The notes under the pieces were generated by a model. It was not told the origin of the DNA. It searched no databases and saw only the letters and a program-made list of their open reading frames with translations. 8,019 bases of DNA from NCBI GenBank assembly GCA_030631875.1, contig DAOVKH010000072.1, positions 1-8,019 on the forward strand. The letters run 5' to 3'. The number at the start of each line of letters is the position of its first letter. Positions within the stretch are counted from its first letter, which is position 1. Origin of the DNA: Deltaproteobacteria bacterium. GTDB lineage: Bacteria > Desulfobacterota > GWC2-55-46 > DRQE01. The translations under genes were made by a program, and so were the position numbers. This document shows, one piece after another, positions 1 to 6,627 of the stretch.

Positions 1-504
1 CCAAAGGCGGCGGCCTCAGCACTCGACGGCTTTACCCACGTTGGCGCACGCATGAAGGTAACGGTCATGGACGGCGTAACCATCATGGACGATACTTATA
101 ACGCCAACCCCGATTCAATGGAAGCGGCACTGATAACTTTAATGGAAGGGCGTAATAAGATAAGTAGCAGAGCCAAGACGATAGCCGTCCTTGGCGAGAT
201 GCTCGAGCTTGGCACAGAGAGTAAGGTCATGCACAGAGCCCTCGGTAAGCTATGCGGTAACTTGGGCGTTGATATAGTCTTTGCCGTAGGCAACGAGGCA
301 GACGTATTAAGAGAAGGTGCGATATCGGTCAGAACAGGCTCTCCGGATGTAGTTGTATGTAAGGATAACTCAGCGGCCATAGAAGGGCTTAAGCATTTGG
401 ATCTCTCAGATACGACCGTCTTAGTTAAAGGCTCAAGGGGTGCTAAGACAGAAGAGGTAGTCGAAGGACTAAAAGAATATCTAATCTCTAAAGGGGTGAA
501 TTAA
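1..504 (+). CDS. murF: UDP-N-acetylmuramoyl-tripeptide--D-alanyl-D-alanine ligase, C-terminal part (5' truncated by window edge)
   Basis: MurF is the cytoplasmic ATP-dependent ligase that joins D-Ala-D-Ala to UDP-MurNAc-tripeptide, the last soluble step before MraY. Frame 1 is open from the first base and stops with TAA at 502-504. This gives 167 visible residues, about the last third of a protein that is usually around 450 residues. Motifs seen, in window residue numbers, are DDTYNANPDSM at 30-40 (matching the DTYNAN signature after the Mur ligase central domain), VLGEMLELG at 63-71, and LVKGSRGAK at 141-149 near the C-terminus. The P-loop ATPase centre and the UDP-substrate domain lie upstream of the window. 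The ATG at 52 is an internal Met, not the start, because the MurF match continues before it. The gene is followed after 3 bases by mraY, the normal dcw neighbour. I am very sure of the identity from the three motifs and the context. Confidence 0.96.
   Translation, partial: PKAAASALDGFTHVGARMKVTVMDGVTIMDDTYNANPDSMEAALITLMEGRNKISSRAKTIAVLGEMLELGTESKVMHRALGKLCGNLGVDIVFAVGNEADVLREGAISVRTGSPDVVVCKDNSAAIEGLKHLDLSDTTVLVKGSRGAKTEEVVEGLKEYLISKGVN
490..499 (+). promoter_or_regulatory. Shine-Dalgarno site for mraY, inside the murF 3' end
   Basis: AAAGGGGTGA lies within the last murF codons and is close to the anti-16S consensus AAGGAGGTGA. It sits about 8 bases before the GTG at 508. Because the murF stop at 502-504 is in the same frame as mraY, no earlier in-frame start is possible, and this site supports GTG as the real initiator. 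The arrangement suggests that mraY translation is tied to murF termination. Confidence 0.7.
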
Positions 505-507
505 TCT

Positions 508-1581
508 GTGTTCTATCATTTTTTATATCCGTTAGTAGAGTACCATTCGGTCTTTAACGTATTTCAATATATTACGTTCAGGACGATATACGCGGCCGTT
601 ACGGCACTGGTGCTGAGTTTTATAATCGGCCCGTACTTTATAAATAAACTTAAGGTCATGCAGATAGGCGAGGTCATACGCGCCGACGGTCCGCCGAGCC
701 ACTTACTCAAGGCAGGAACGCCTACAATGGGTGGAGCCATAATACTCGTTGCCGCCATAGGATCTGTAGCGCTGTGGGGTAACTTTACGAACAGCTACAT
801 GTGGCTCTTGATATTCGTAACGGTCGCCATGGGACTTATCGGCTACATAGATGATTATCGTAAAGTTATATTGAAGAACTCCGACGGACTTAAGGCGCGT
901 CATAAGATGGGTGCGCAATTGGTCGTAGCATTCGCGGCTTCGATATTCCTATATCAGACAGGCTTCGATACTTCGATATCCATACCGTTCTTCAAAGACT
1001 TTAGCATAGAGCTTGGAATACTTTACATTCCCTTTGCCGCACTTGTGATAACCGGCGCGGCCAATGCCGTAAACTTAACGGACGGCCTTGATGGTCTCGC
1101 TATAGGCCCTATGATGATAGCCGCTGCGACTTACATGTTGCTTGCCTATATATCCGGACACTATAAGATTGCTGATTATCTGAATATTGTTCACGTCGTC
1201 GGCTCAGGCGAGTTGGCCGTATTCGCAGGCGCTATGGTCGGTGCGAGCCTTGGCTTTCTCTGGTATAACACATATCCGGCTCAGGTCTTTATGGGCGATA
1301 TCGGCTCACTCTCGCTTGGCGGAGGCCTTGGGATGCTCGCCATATTGACAAAGCACGAAGTGCTACTTGTAATCGTCGGCGGAATATTCGTAGTAGAGAC
1401 GTTGAGCGTTATATGTCAGGTCGTTTCATTTAAGCTGACGGGCAAGAGGATATTTGCCATGGCACCTCTGCATCATCACTTTGAACTCAAGGGGTGGGCA
1501 GAGCCGAAGATAATAGTAAGGTTTTGGATAATAGCGATAATACTCGCACTTGTAGCGATAAGTACCCTGAAGCTCAGGTAA
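508..1581 (+). CDS. mraY: Phospho-N-acetylmuramoyl-pentapeptide transferase (lipid I synthase)
   Basis: MraY is the integral membrane enzyme that transfers phospho-MurNAc-pentapeptide from UDP to undecaprenyl phosphate, making lipid I on the cytoplasmic face. The 357-residue product is almost exactly the family length (360 in E. coli) and matches it end to end. Motifs in order are TPTMGG at 71-76, the Mg-binding pair D115-D116 in IDDYRK, NLTDGLDGLA at 189-198 with D192 and D195, FMGDIGS at 261-267 with D264, and the HHH loop at 322-324 inside MAPLHHHFELKGW. It is highly hydrophobic, consistent with the family's ten membrane helices, and ends in the typical LKLR. Start: GTG at 508 is the first possible start after the in-frame murF stop, has a good ribosome site, and gives an N-terminus that aligns with known MraY (LVEYHSVFNVF). 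All catalytic residues are present, and nothing suggests that it is inactive. Confidence 0.98.
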   Translation: MFYHFLYPLVEYHSVFNVFQYITFRTIYAAVTALVLSFIIGPYFINKLKVMQIGEVIRADGPPSHLLKAGTPTMGGAIILVAAIGSVALWGNFTNSYMWLLIFVTVAMGLIGYIDDYRKVILKNSDGLKARHKMGAQLVVAFAASIFLYQTGFDTSISIPFFKDFSIELGILYIPFAALVITGAANAVNLTDGLDGLAIGPMMIAAATYMLLAYISGHYKIADYLNIVHVVGSGELAVFAGAMVGASLGFLWYNTYPAQVFMGDIGSLSLGGGLGMLAILTKHEVLLVIVGGIFVVETLSVICQVVSFKLTGKRIFAMAPLHHHFELKGWAEPKIIVRFWIIAIILALVAISTLKLR

Positions 1582-1622
1582 TTATAATGATGATGGCGAT
1601 GGCAAATAAGGTAGCAAATGAT

Positions 1623-3011
1623 ATGTATGAGTTAAGTGGTAAGAAGGTGCTCGTAGTAGGCCTTGGCAGAACGGGGCTTTCGGTCGCCAAGTTTTTGAAG
1701 TTACGCGAGGCCGTTGTTTCGGTTACCGATACGAGAGTTGAGAGCGAGATTGTTCTCTCCGAAGAATTAACCGCCCTTGGCGTTGAGCTTCAAAGCGGCG
1801 GCCATGTTGAAGAGAGCTTTAAAGAGGCAGAGCTTATAGTCGTAAGCCCCGGTGTGGACAGTAGGATTAAGTACTTAAATGACGCACGAGCGCGTGGCGT
1901 AGAGGTCATAAGCGATATAGAATTATTCTTCAGGTACGCGGACGTACCGGTAATAGTAATCGCCGGTACGAATGGTAAGTCAACGACGACGATGCTTATA
2001 GGAGAGATACTCAGCGGCGCGGGCAAACGGGTATTTGTCGGAGGTAATATAGGTACTCCTGCAACGGATTATTTTTTATCGGAGGCCAATGTTAATTACG
2101 ATATATGCGTACTTGAGGTAAGCAGTTTTCACCTCGAGACGGTAGGTGCGGCATTTAAGCCGCTCATATCGGTGCTCTTGAATATAACCGAAGACCACCT
2201 CGACAGATACGACGACTTTGATGATTACGCAACCACGAAATTCAGAGTCTTTGAGAATCAATCGAGTAGTGATTACGGAGTCGTAAATATGGGTGACTCG
2301 TATATAGCGAATCGTTTGAGAGAGATGCAAGCTCTATCTCATCCTACTAAGGTAATAGGGTTTTCGAGTGCCGAGGTATTGACCGAAGGGCTTTACTTAA
2401 AAGACGACGATATAGTCTTCTCGGCAGGTGAGATAAAGGAACACTATCCGACCGATGAGTTTCGACTCACGGGAACCCCAAATAAGGAGAACGCGATGGC
2501 GGCCATAGCGGTATCTAAGATAATGGGCATAAGTAGTGACGTTGTGATGAGAGGGCTGAAGAACTTCATGGGACTTCCTCACAGGATGGAGTTCATAAGG
2601 TCGATAGAAGGGGTTAGCTATATAAATGATTCCAAGTCCACGAATGCCGGAGCTTTATTAAAGGCGATAGAGGGCTTCAAGGGATGCGACGAAGGGGTCG
2701 AGCCTTCGTTGATACTCATAGCCGGAGGACGTGATAAGGGCGGAGACTTTGGTTTGCTGAGGGAGAGTGTTTCGTATAAGGTCAAGACCTTGATTGCGAT
2801 TGGCGAGTGCCGTGAAAAATTCGTGACTAACTTTAGAGAATCGACATCTGTCATACGCGCGGAAGATATGACATCTGCCGTACTCATAGCATTCGCATTG
2901 GGCGTAACGGGCGATACGGTCTTGCTCTCGCCCGGATGCTCGAGCTTTGATGCCTTCAAGAACTTCGAGGACAGGGGCGATAGCTTTAGAGAATTGGTGG
3001 AGTGGATATAA
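1623..3011 (+). CDS. murD: UDP-N-acetylmuramoyl-L-alanine--D-glutamate ligase
   Basis: MurD is the cytoplasmic ATP-dependent ligase adding D-Glu to UDP-MurNAc-L-Ala. From ATG 1623 the product is 462 residues (438 in E. coli). Domain 1 opens with GKKVLVVGLGRTG (7-18), which binds the UDP moiety. The central ATPase domain has P-loop GTNGKST at 115-121, GNIGTP at 141-146, LEVSSFHLE at 164-172 and NITEDHLDRY at 187-196. K206 in YATTKF matches the lysine carbamylated in E. coli (K198). The C-terminal domain has LPHRMEF at 318-324, NDSKSTN at 335-341, GGRDKGGDF at 368-376, and LSPGCSSFDAFKNFEDRG at 435-452. The 1623 start was chosen because its N-terminus aligns residue for residue with E. coli MurD and TAAGG lies 11 bases upstream. 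In-frame ATGs at 1587, 1590, 1593 and 1599 would add 8-12 residues and cannot be excluded. A start at 1494 would lie deep in mraY and is unlikely. Confidence 0.97.
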   Translation: MYELSGKKVLVVGLGRTGLSVAKFLKLREAVVSVTDTRVESEIVLSEELTALGVELQSGGHVEESFKEAELIVVSPGVDSRIKYLNDARARGVEVISDIELFFRYADVPVIVIAGTNGKSTTTMLIGEILSGAGKRVFVGGNIGTPATDYFLSEANVNYDICVLEVSSFHLETVGAAFKPLISVLLNITEDHLDRYDDFDDYATTKFRVFENQSSSDYGVVNMGDSYIANRLREMQALSHPTKVIGFSSAEVLTEGLYLKDDDIVFSAGEIKEHYPTDEFRLTGTPNKENAMAAIAVSKIMGISSDVVMRGLKNFMGLPHRMEFIRSIEGVSYINDSKSTNAGALLKAIEGFKGCDEGVEPSLILIAGGRDKGGDFGLLRESVSYKVKTLIAIGECREKFVTNFRESTSVIRAEDMTSAVLIAFALGVTGDTVLLSPGCSSFDAFKNFEDRGDSFRELVEWI

Positions 3012-3022
3012 ACGGGAGACCA

Positions 3023-3027
3023 GAGGT
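3023..3027 (+). promoter_or_regulatory. Shine-Dalgarno site for ftsW
   Basis: GAGGT in the murD-ftsW spacer ends 9 bases before ATG 3037, which is near-ideal spacing. It favours that ATG over in-frame ATGs inside murD (from 2947), which would add about 30 non-conserved residues to FtsW. Confidence 0.65.
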
Positions 3028-3036
3028 CTAATAGTA

Positions 3037-4137
3037 ATGATACACGCAAGGAATACAGATAGGCTCTTAATCATCTCAACACTCATACTCGTCGTCGTCG
3101 GCGTTGTTATGGTCTATTCGACGAGCTACGTCGTTGCCACAAAGAGGTTTGGCAGTGAGTACTTCTTCGTCAAAAAGCAATTGATATTTGCCGCGGCAGG
3201 GATAATGCTCTTTATCGTATCGGCGAAGATACCGTACAGGCTTTACAGGCATCTGGCCTATCCGATACTTATATTTGCCATCTTACTCTTACTCTTAATA
3301 TTCGTTCCAACGCTTAGCCACGAGGCAGGCGGTGCGCGCAGGTGGATAAAGATTATGGGCTTTACCTTTCAGCCCTCTGAGTTTGCTAAGTTCGCTGTGA
3401 TAATATTTTTAGCCTATTCCTTAGAGGCAAAGCAGAGTGTCATAAAGGATTTTTACGCAGGTTTTTTACCAAACATTATTATACCTGGCGTGGTCATAGC
3501 GTTGATAATGTCGGAGCCTGATTTTGGTACCGCCGTGACGCTTACGATACTCGTCTATGTTATGAATTTTGCAGGAGGCGTTAAGTTTAGATACCTCGGC
3601 GGATTAACGCTCGCTGTATTGCCGGTGCTTTATTTGGTCGTTACGAACTTCGGCTACATGATGAACAGGATTACGGTCTTCCTTGATCCGTGGAAGGATC
3701 CAAGCGGGGCGGGCTTTCAGATGGTGCAGTCCTTCTTGGCCTTTGGTTCGGGCGGGCTGAGTGGTGTGGGGCTTGGCGAGGGTAAGCAAAAATTATTCTT
3801 TCTTCCGGAGGCGCATACGGACTTTATATTTTCGATAATAGGCGAGGAGATGGGCCTTATCGGAGCAGGCATTACGATAGCCCTTTATCTGGCCTTCTTC
3901 ATAAGCGGGACGCGCATTGCCATGCGCGCTAAAGACCTCTTTGGTACTTACTTAGCTCTTGGCCTTACGTTGATGATATCTCTTCAGGCACTTGTGAATA
4001 TGGCCGTCGTCATGGGGGTTGTTCCGCCAAAGGGTTTGACATTGCCGTTTATAAGTTATGGAGGTACGTCGCTCCTTGTAAGCCTCTTTGCTGTCGGGAT
4101 AATACTTAATGTCTGCATCGAAGGGAATGAACATTGA
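3037..4137 (+). CDS. ftsW: Septal peptidoglycan glycosyltransferase FtsW (SEDS family)
   Basis: FtsW is the SEDS-family membrane glycosyltransferase that polymerises lipid II into glycan strands at the division septum, working with the transpeptidase FtsI/PBP3. The product has 366 residues, with many long hydrophobic helices (for example 10-30, 48-63, 73-91, 118-129, 145-159 and 186-203), consistent with the family's ten membrane passes. Signatures are GGARRWI at 98-104, QPSEFAK at 112-118, SEPDFGTA at 159-166, GLSGVGLGEGKQK at 240-252, LPEAHTDFIFSIIGEE at 256-271, and PPKGLTLPFISYGGTS at 330-345. D262 in HTDF matches the catalytic Asp of SEDS enzymes (D297 in E. coli FtsW). RodA is the close alternative. 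The position between murD and murG and the PEAHTDFIFSIIGEE form favour FtsW. E. coli FtsW has an extra cytoplasmic N-terminal stretch that is missing here, as in many species. The stop codon overlaps the murG start. Confidence 0.96.
   Translation: MIHARNTDRLLIISTLILVVVGVVMVYSTSYVVATKRFGSEYFFVKKQLIFAAAGIMLFIVSAKIPYRLYRHLAYPILIFAILLLLLIFVPTLSHEAGGARRWIKIMGFTFQPSEFAKFAVIIFLAYSLEAKQSVIKDFYAGFLPNIIIPGVVIALIMSEPDFGTAVTLTILVYVMNFAGGVKFRYLGGLTLAVLPVLYLVVTNFGYMMNRITVFLDPWKDPSGAGFQMVQSFLAFGSGGLSGVGLGEGKQKLFFLPEAHTDFIFSIIGEEMGLIGAGITIALYLAFFISGTRIAMRAKDLFGTYLALGLTLMISLQALVNMAVVMGVVPPKGLTLPFISYGGTSLLVSLFAVGIILNVCIEGNEH
4121..4126 (+). promoter_or_regulatory. Shine-Dalgarno site that supports the TTG start of murG
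   Basis: AAGGGA within the last ftsW codons ends 7 bases before TTG 4134. The next in-frame candidate, ATG 4146, would be 19 bases away, too far for this site. No other purine-rich stretch serves it better. Confidence 0.65.
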
Positions 4138-5216
4138 GGCTTGTAATGGCCGGCGGCGGTACGGGAGGCCATCTCTTCCCGGCCCTTGCCCTTGCCGATG
4201 AATTTAAGAGGCTCGATCCGTCGGTTGAGATAGTATTTATCGGAACAGAGCGTGGCCTTGAGAGTAAGGTCGTACCGAGCAGAGGTTATAAGCTTGAGAC
4301 ACTCGACGTCGAGGGGCTTAAGAAGAGAAGCAGTGGCGCGAAGATAAGGGCTGGGCTCAAGGCCGCTAAAGCAACGATACATTGTTACTCATCTTTAAAG
4401 AGGCTTAAGGCTGACGGTGTCATAGGAAGCGGCGGTTACTCATCGGGGCCGGTGGTACTGGCGGCAAGGTTGCTTGGCATAAAGACGGCAATAATAGAAC
4501 AGAACGCACTGCCGGGGCTTACAAACAGACTACTCGGAAAGATAGCAGGTAGAATTTATCTGTCATTTGAAGAGGCCGTTAAGTTTTTTCCGAGCGGACG
4601 CACTATGGTTACCGGTAATCCTATAAGGCGAGGCATACTAAGGGGAGCCGTTGAAAGACGCCGCGGACGCGGCGATAAGAGATTCAGGATATTTGTATTC
4701 GGGGGCAGTCAAGGTGCAACGGCAATAAACGCGGCCTTTCTCGATGCGGCAGAGCATTTGGCAGATATATGGGGCTCTCTTGCCGTTATACATCAAAGTG
4801 GAAGTGATGGTTATAAGCAGACCGAGGCGGCATATAAGAGGAAGGGCATTAAGGTGGATCTCTACGAATTTATAGACGATATGGCAGGGGCTTACGGCAG
4901 TGCCGATCTCGTGGTTTGCAGAGCCGGAGCGACGAGCATAGCCGAGCTTTCGGCCTTTGGTCTGCCCTCGATACTCGTGCCGTACCCTTTTTCATCGGAC
5001 GGACATCAGGATGTTAACGCAAAGGCGGTTGTCGATAGGGGTGGTGCTTTGATGATACCCCAACATGAATTAACGGGAAGCTCCCTTGCCGCACTCATAA
5101 GGAAGCTATACGAAGATCCGACCTTACTTAAGACGATGCGCGATAAGGCCAAGTCTCTTGCAAAGCCAAAGGCGGCTGAGACGATAGTAGGAAATTTTAA
5201 AGAGTTCATATCATAA
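4134..5216 (+). CDS. murG: UDP-N-acetylglucosamine--N-acetylmuramyl-(pentapeptide) pyrophosphoryl-undecaprenol GlcNAc transferase (lipid II synthase)
   Basis: MurG is the GT-B (GT28) glycosyltransferase that adds GlcNAc from UDP-GlcNAc to lipid I, giving lipid II. It works peripherally on the inner face of the membrane. The product has 360 residues (355 in E. coli). The N-terminal acceptor domain has the glycine loop GGGTGGH at 7-13 (H13), GSGGYSSGP at 98-106 and EQN at 122-124. The C-terminal UDP-GlcNAc domain has FGGSQGA at 189-195, EFIDDMAGAYGSADLVVCRAG at 245-265, E271 in the donor site, and DGHQDVNA at 289-296. The interdomain linker (about 172-184) is strongly basic, with RRRGRG at 175-180. 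The TTG start at 4134 is preferred because it restores the first beta-strand (RLVMAGGGTGGH) and has a ribosome site 7 bases upstream. ATG 4146 would cut that strand. The start overlaps the ftsW stop by 4 bases, implying translational coupling. Confidence 0.97.
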   Translation: MRLVMAGGGTGGHLFPALALADEFKRLDPSVEIVFIGTERGLESKVVPSRGYKLETLDVEGLKKRSSGAKIRAGLKAAKATIHCYSSLKRLKADGVIGSGGYSSGPVVLAARLLGIKTAIIEQNALPGLTNRLLGKIAGRIYLSFEEAVKFFPSGRTMVTGNPIRRGILRGAVERRRGRGDKRFRIFVFGGSQGATAINAAFLDAAEHLADIWGSLAVIHQSGSDGYKQTEAAYKRKGIKVDLYEFIDDMAGAYGSADLVVCRAGATSIAELSAFGLPSILVPYPFSSDGHQDVNAKAVVDRGGALMIPQHELTGSSLAALIRKLYEDPTLLKTMRDKAKSLAKPKAAETIVGNFKEFIS

Positions 5217-5223
5217 AAGTATT

Positions 5224-5228
5224 GGGAG
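5224..5228 (+). promoter_or_regulatory. Shine-Dalgarno site for murC
   Basis: GGGAG in the 19-base murG-murC spacer ends 7 bases before ATG 5236, giving ordinary initiation independent of the murG stop. Confidence 0.6.
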
Positions 5229-5235
5229 TAAAGCT

Positions 5236-6612
5236 ATGTATGGCGGCAGGATAAAGAAGATTCATTTTGTGGGTATAGGCGGCAGCGGCATGTGCGGTAT
5301 AGCCGAGGTGTTGTTGAATACCGGTTATAAGGTCTCCGGCTCCGACTCTAAGTTAAGCGGCGTTACAAAGAGGCTCGAGTCTCTTGGCGCAGTCATATAC
5401 GGCGGTCATAAGGGAGAGAATATAGCGGGCGTAGATTGTGTCGTATACTCTTCGGCCGTTAAGGATGATAACCCTGAGCTTATGGAGGCCGAGAGGCGCC
5501 AGGTTCCTACCATAGCGCGTGCCGAGATGTTGGCAGAGCTTATGCACATGAAGTACGGAGTGCTCATCGCCGGCACGCACGGTAAAACTACGACGACATC
5601 TATGGTGGCCTCGATACTTGCCGGCGGAGGCATAGACCCGACGGTCGTTACCGGAGGCAAACTCAATGCCTACGGCTCCAACGCTAAGCTTGGTAATGGA
5701 GAGTTTATAGTTGCCGAAGCCGATGAGAGTGACGGAAGTTTTCTTAAGCTCTCGCCTACGATAGCCGTCGTTACGAATATAGATCGCGAGCATATGGATC
5801 ACTATAAAGACATGGACGAGTTAAAGGGCGCGTTCCTGGACTTTATGAATAAAGTGCCTTTTTATGGTTGCTCTGTTCTGTGCCTCGATCATCCGGCGAT
5901 TCAGGAATTATTGCCGAGGCTTGAACGTCGCTACATTAGCTTCGGACTTTCAACGCAGGCCGATGTGCATGGCGATTGCATAGAGCACAATAACGGCACT
6001 ACGAGCTTTGAGGTAGTAAGCTTTGGTCAGAGGCTCGGTAGAGTTACGCTAAATATGCCGGGCATACATAACATACTGAACGCCTTGGCCGCGATTGCCG
6101 TTGCCATAGAGCTTGGTATAGACGTAGAGGTCATAGTCAAGGCTCTCGGAGAGTTTAAAGGTGTTGAGCGAAGGTTTCAGATTAAGACTAAAGCCAGCAG
6201 TAGTGTAATGGTCGTCGATGATTACGGACACCATCCGATAGAGATTAAAGCCGTCTTGAAGGCTGTAAAGGACGGCTTTAAGGGTAGAAGAGTGATCGCA
6301 GTCTTTCAGCCGCACAGGTACTCTCGTACCGAAGAGTTATTCAGCGACTTTAGCGGTGCCTTTAATGATGCCGATGAACTTATAATAACGAGCATATACG
6401 CGGCAGGCGAAGACGCTATCGTTGGTGTTGATTCAGAGAGTCTCTGCAGGGCCATAGAAAAACACGGACACAGGAGCGTTACATTCGCAAAAGATTTGGA
6501 CGGTGTTATAGAGGTAGTCAAAGAACGCACGAAAGATGATGACATAGTTATAACCTTCGGTGCGGGCGATATATGGAAGGTTGCGGACGGCATTGCCGAG
6601 TCGTTTAATTAA
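5236..6612 (+). CDS. murC: UDP-N-acetylmuramate--L-alanine ligase
   Basis: MurC is the first Mur ligase. It is a cytoplasmic ATP-dependent enzyme joining L-Ala to UDP-MurNAc. The product has 458 residues, a little shorter than E. coli MurC (491) and usual for many bacteria. The N-terminal UDP-binding Rossmann domain shows HFVGIGGSGM at 10-19. The ATPase domain has P-loop GTHGKTTT at 113-120, EADESDGSF at 161-169, NIDREHMDHY at 181-190 and GIHNILNALAA at 276-286. The C-terminal domain has GVERRFQ at 309-315, DDYGHHP at 328-334, QPHRYSRT at 358-365 and GAGDIW at 442-447. The DDYGHHP and QPHRYSRT pair separates MurC (and the related Mpl) from MurD, MurE and MurF. Mpl is unlikely given the length and the murG-murB setting. 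The ATG start has a clear ribosome site and leaves only nine residues before the conserved strand. A perfect 11-base inverted repeat lies at 6245-6281, within codons 337-349. Confidence 0.97.
   Translation: MYGGRIKKIHFVGIGGSGMCGIAEVLLNTGYKVSGSDSKLSGVTKRLESLGAVIYGGHKGENIAGVDCVVYSSAVKDDNPELMEAERRQVPTIARAEMLAELMHMKYGVLIAGTHGKTTTTSMVASILAGGGIDPTVVTGGKLNAYGSNAKLGNGEFIVAEADESDGSFLKLSPTIAVVTNIDREHMDHYKDMDELKGAFLDFMNKVPFYGCSVLCLDHPAIQELLPRLERRYISFGLSTQADVHGDCIEHNNGTTSFEVVSFGQRLGRVTLNMPGIHNILNALAAIAVAIELGIDVEVIVKALGEFKGVERRFQIKTKASSSVMVVDDYGHHPIEIKAVLKAVKDGFKGRRVIAVFQPHRYSRTEELFSDFSGAFNDADELIITSIYAAGEDAIVGVDSESLCRAIEKHGHRSVTFAKDLDGVIEVVKERTKDDDIVITFGAGDIWKVADGIAESFN
6245..6281 (+). repeat. Perfect 11-bp inverted repeat inside murC
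   Basis: The arms TTAAAGCCGTC (6245-6255) and GACGGCTTTAA (6271-6281) are exact reverse complements around a 15-base loop. In RNA the stem could gain U-G and U-A pairs on the loop side. It lies wholly within murC codons for IKAVLKAVKDGFK. No T-run follows, so it is not a rho-independent terminator. It may be a chance effect of a repetitive Lys/Ala/Val helix or an mRNA hairpin. Confidence 0.5.
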
Positions 6613-6618
6613 AGGAGG
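6611..6618 (+). promoter_or_regulatory. Strong Shine-Dalgarno site for murB overlapping the murC stop codon
   Basis: AAAGGAGG is a near-perfect anti-16S match, the strongest ribosome site in the window. It ends 9 bases before GTG 6628 and shares its first two bases with the murC TAA. It makes GTG 6628 the convincing murB start. Confidence 0.8.
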
Positions 6619-6627
6619 CGTAGGAAC

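Noticed and set aside
1494..1622. Extension of murD upstream to ATG 1494
   Set aside because: It would add 43 residues that overlap the conserved C-terminus of mraY in another frame. Family alignment places the start at 1623.
1582..1622. The mraY-murD spacer as a promoter or terminator
   Set aside because: It is only 41 bases, with no convincing -35/-10 pair and no stem followed by T residues. It may partly be murD coding sequence.
2947..3036. Extension of ftsW upstream to ATG 2947
   Set aside because: The extra 30 residues overlap the conserved MurD C-terminus and do not resemble an FtsW N-terminus. A good ribosome site sits just before ATG 3037.
2618..3086. Two overlapping antisense open frames of about 142 residues opposite the end of murD and the start of ftsW
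   Set aside because: They lie opposite clearly conserved genes, show no recognisable motif, and follow from the codon bias of the + strand.
5353..5802. Antisense open frame of 149 residues opposite murC
   Set aside because: It is a mirror of conserved MurC motifs on the + strand and has no ribosome site or family resemblance.
6245..6281. The murC inverted repeat as a transcription terminator
   Set aside because: It is within an intact coding sequence and is not followed by a run of T.
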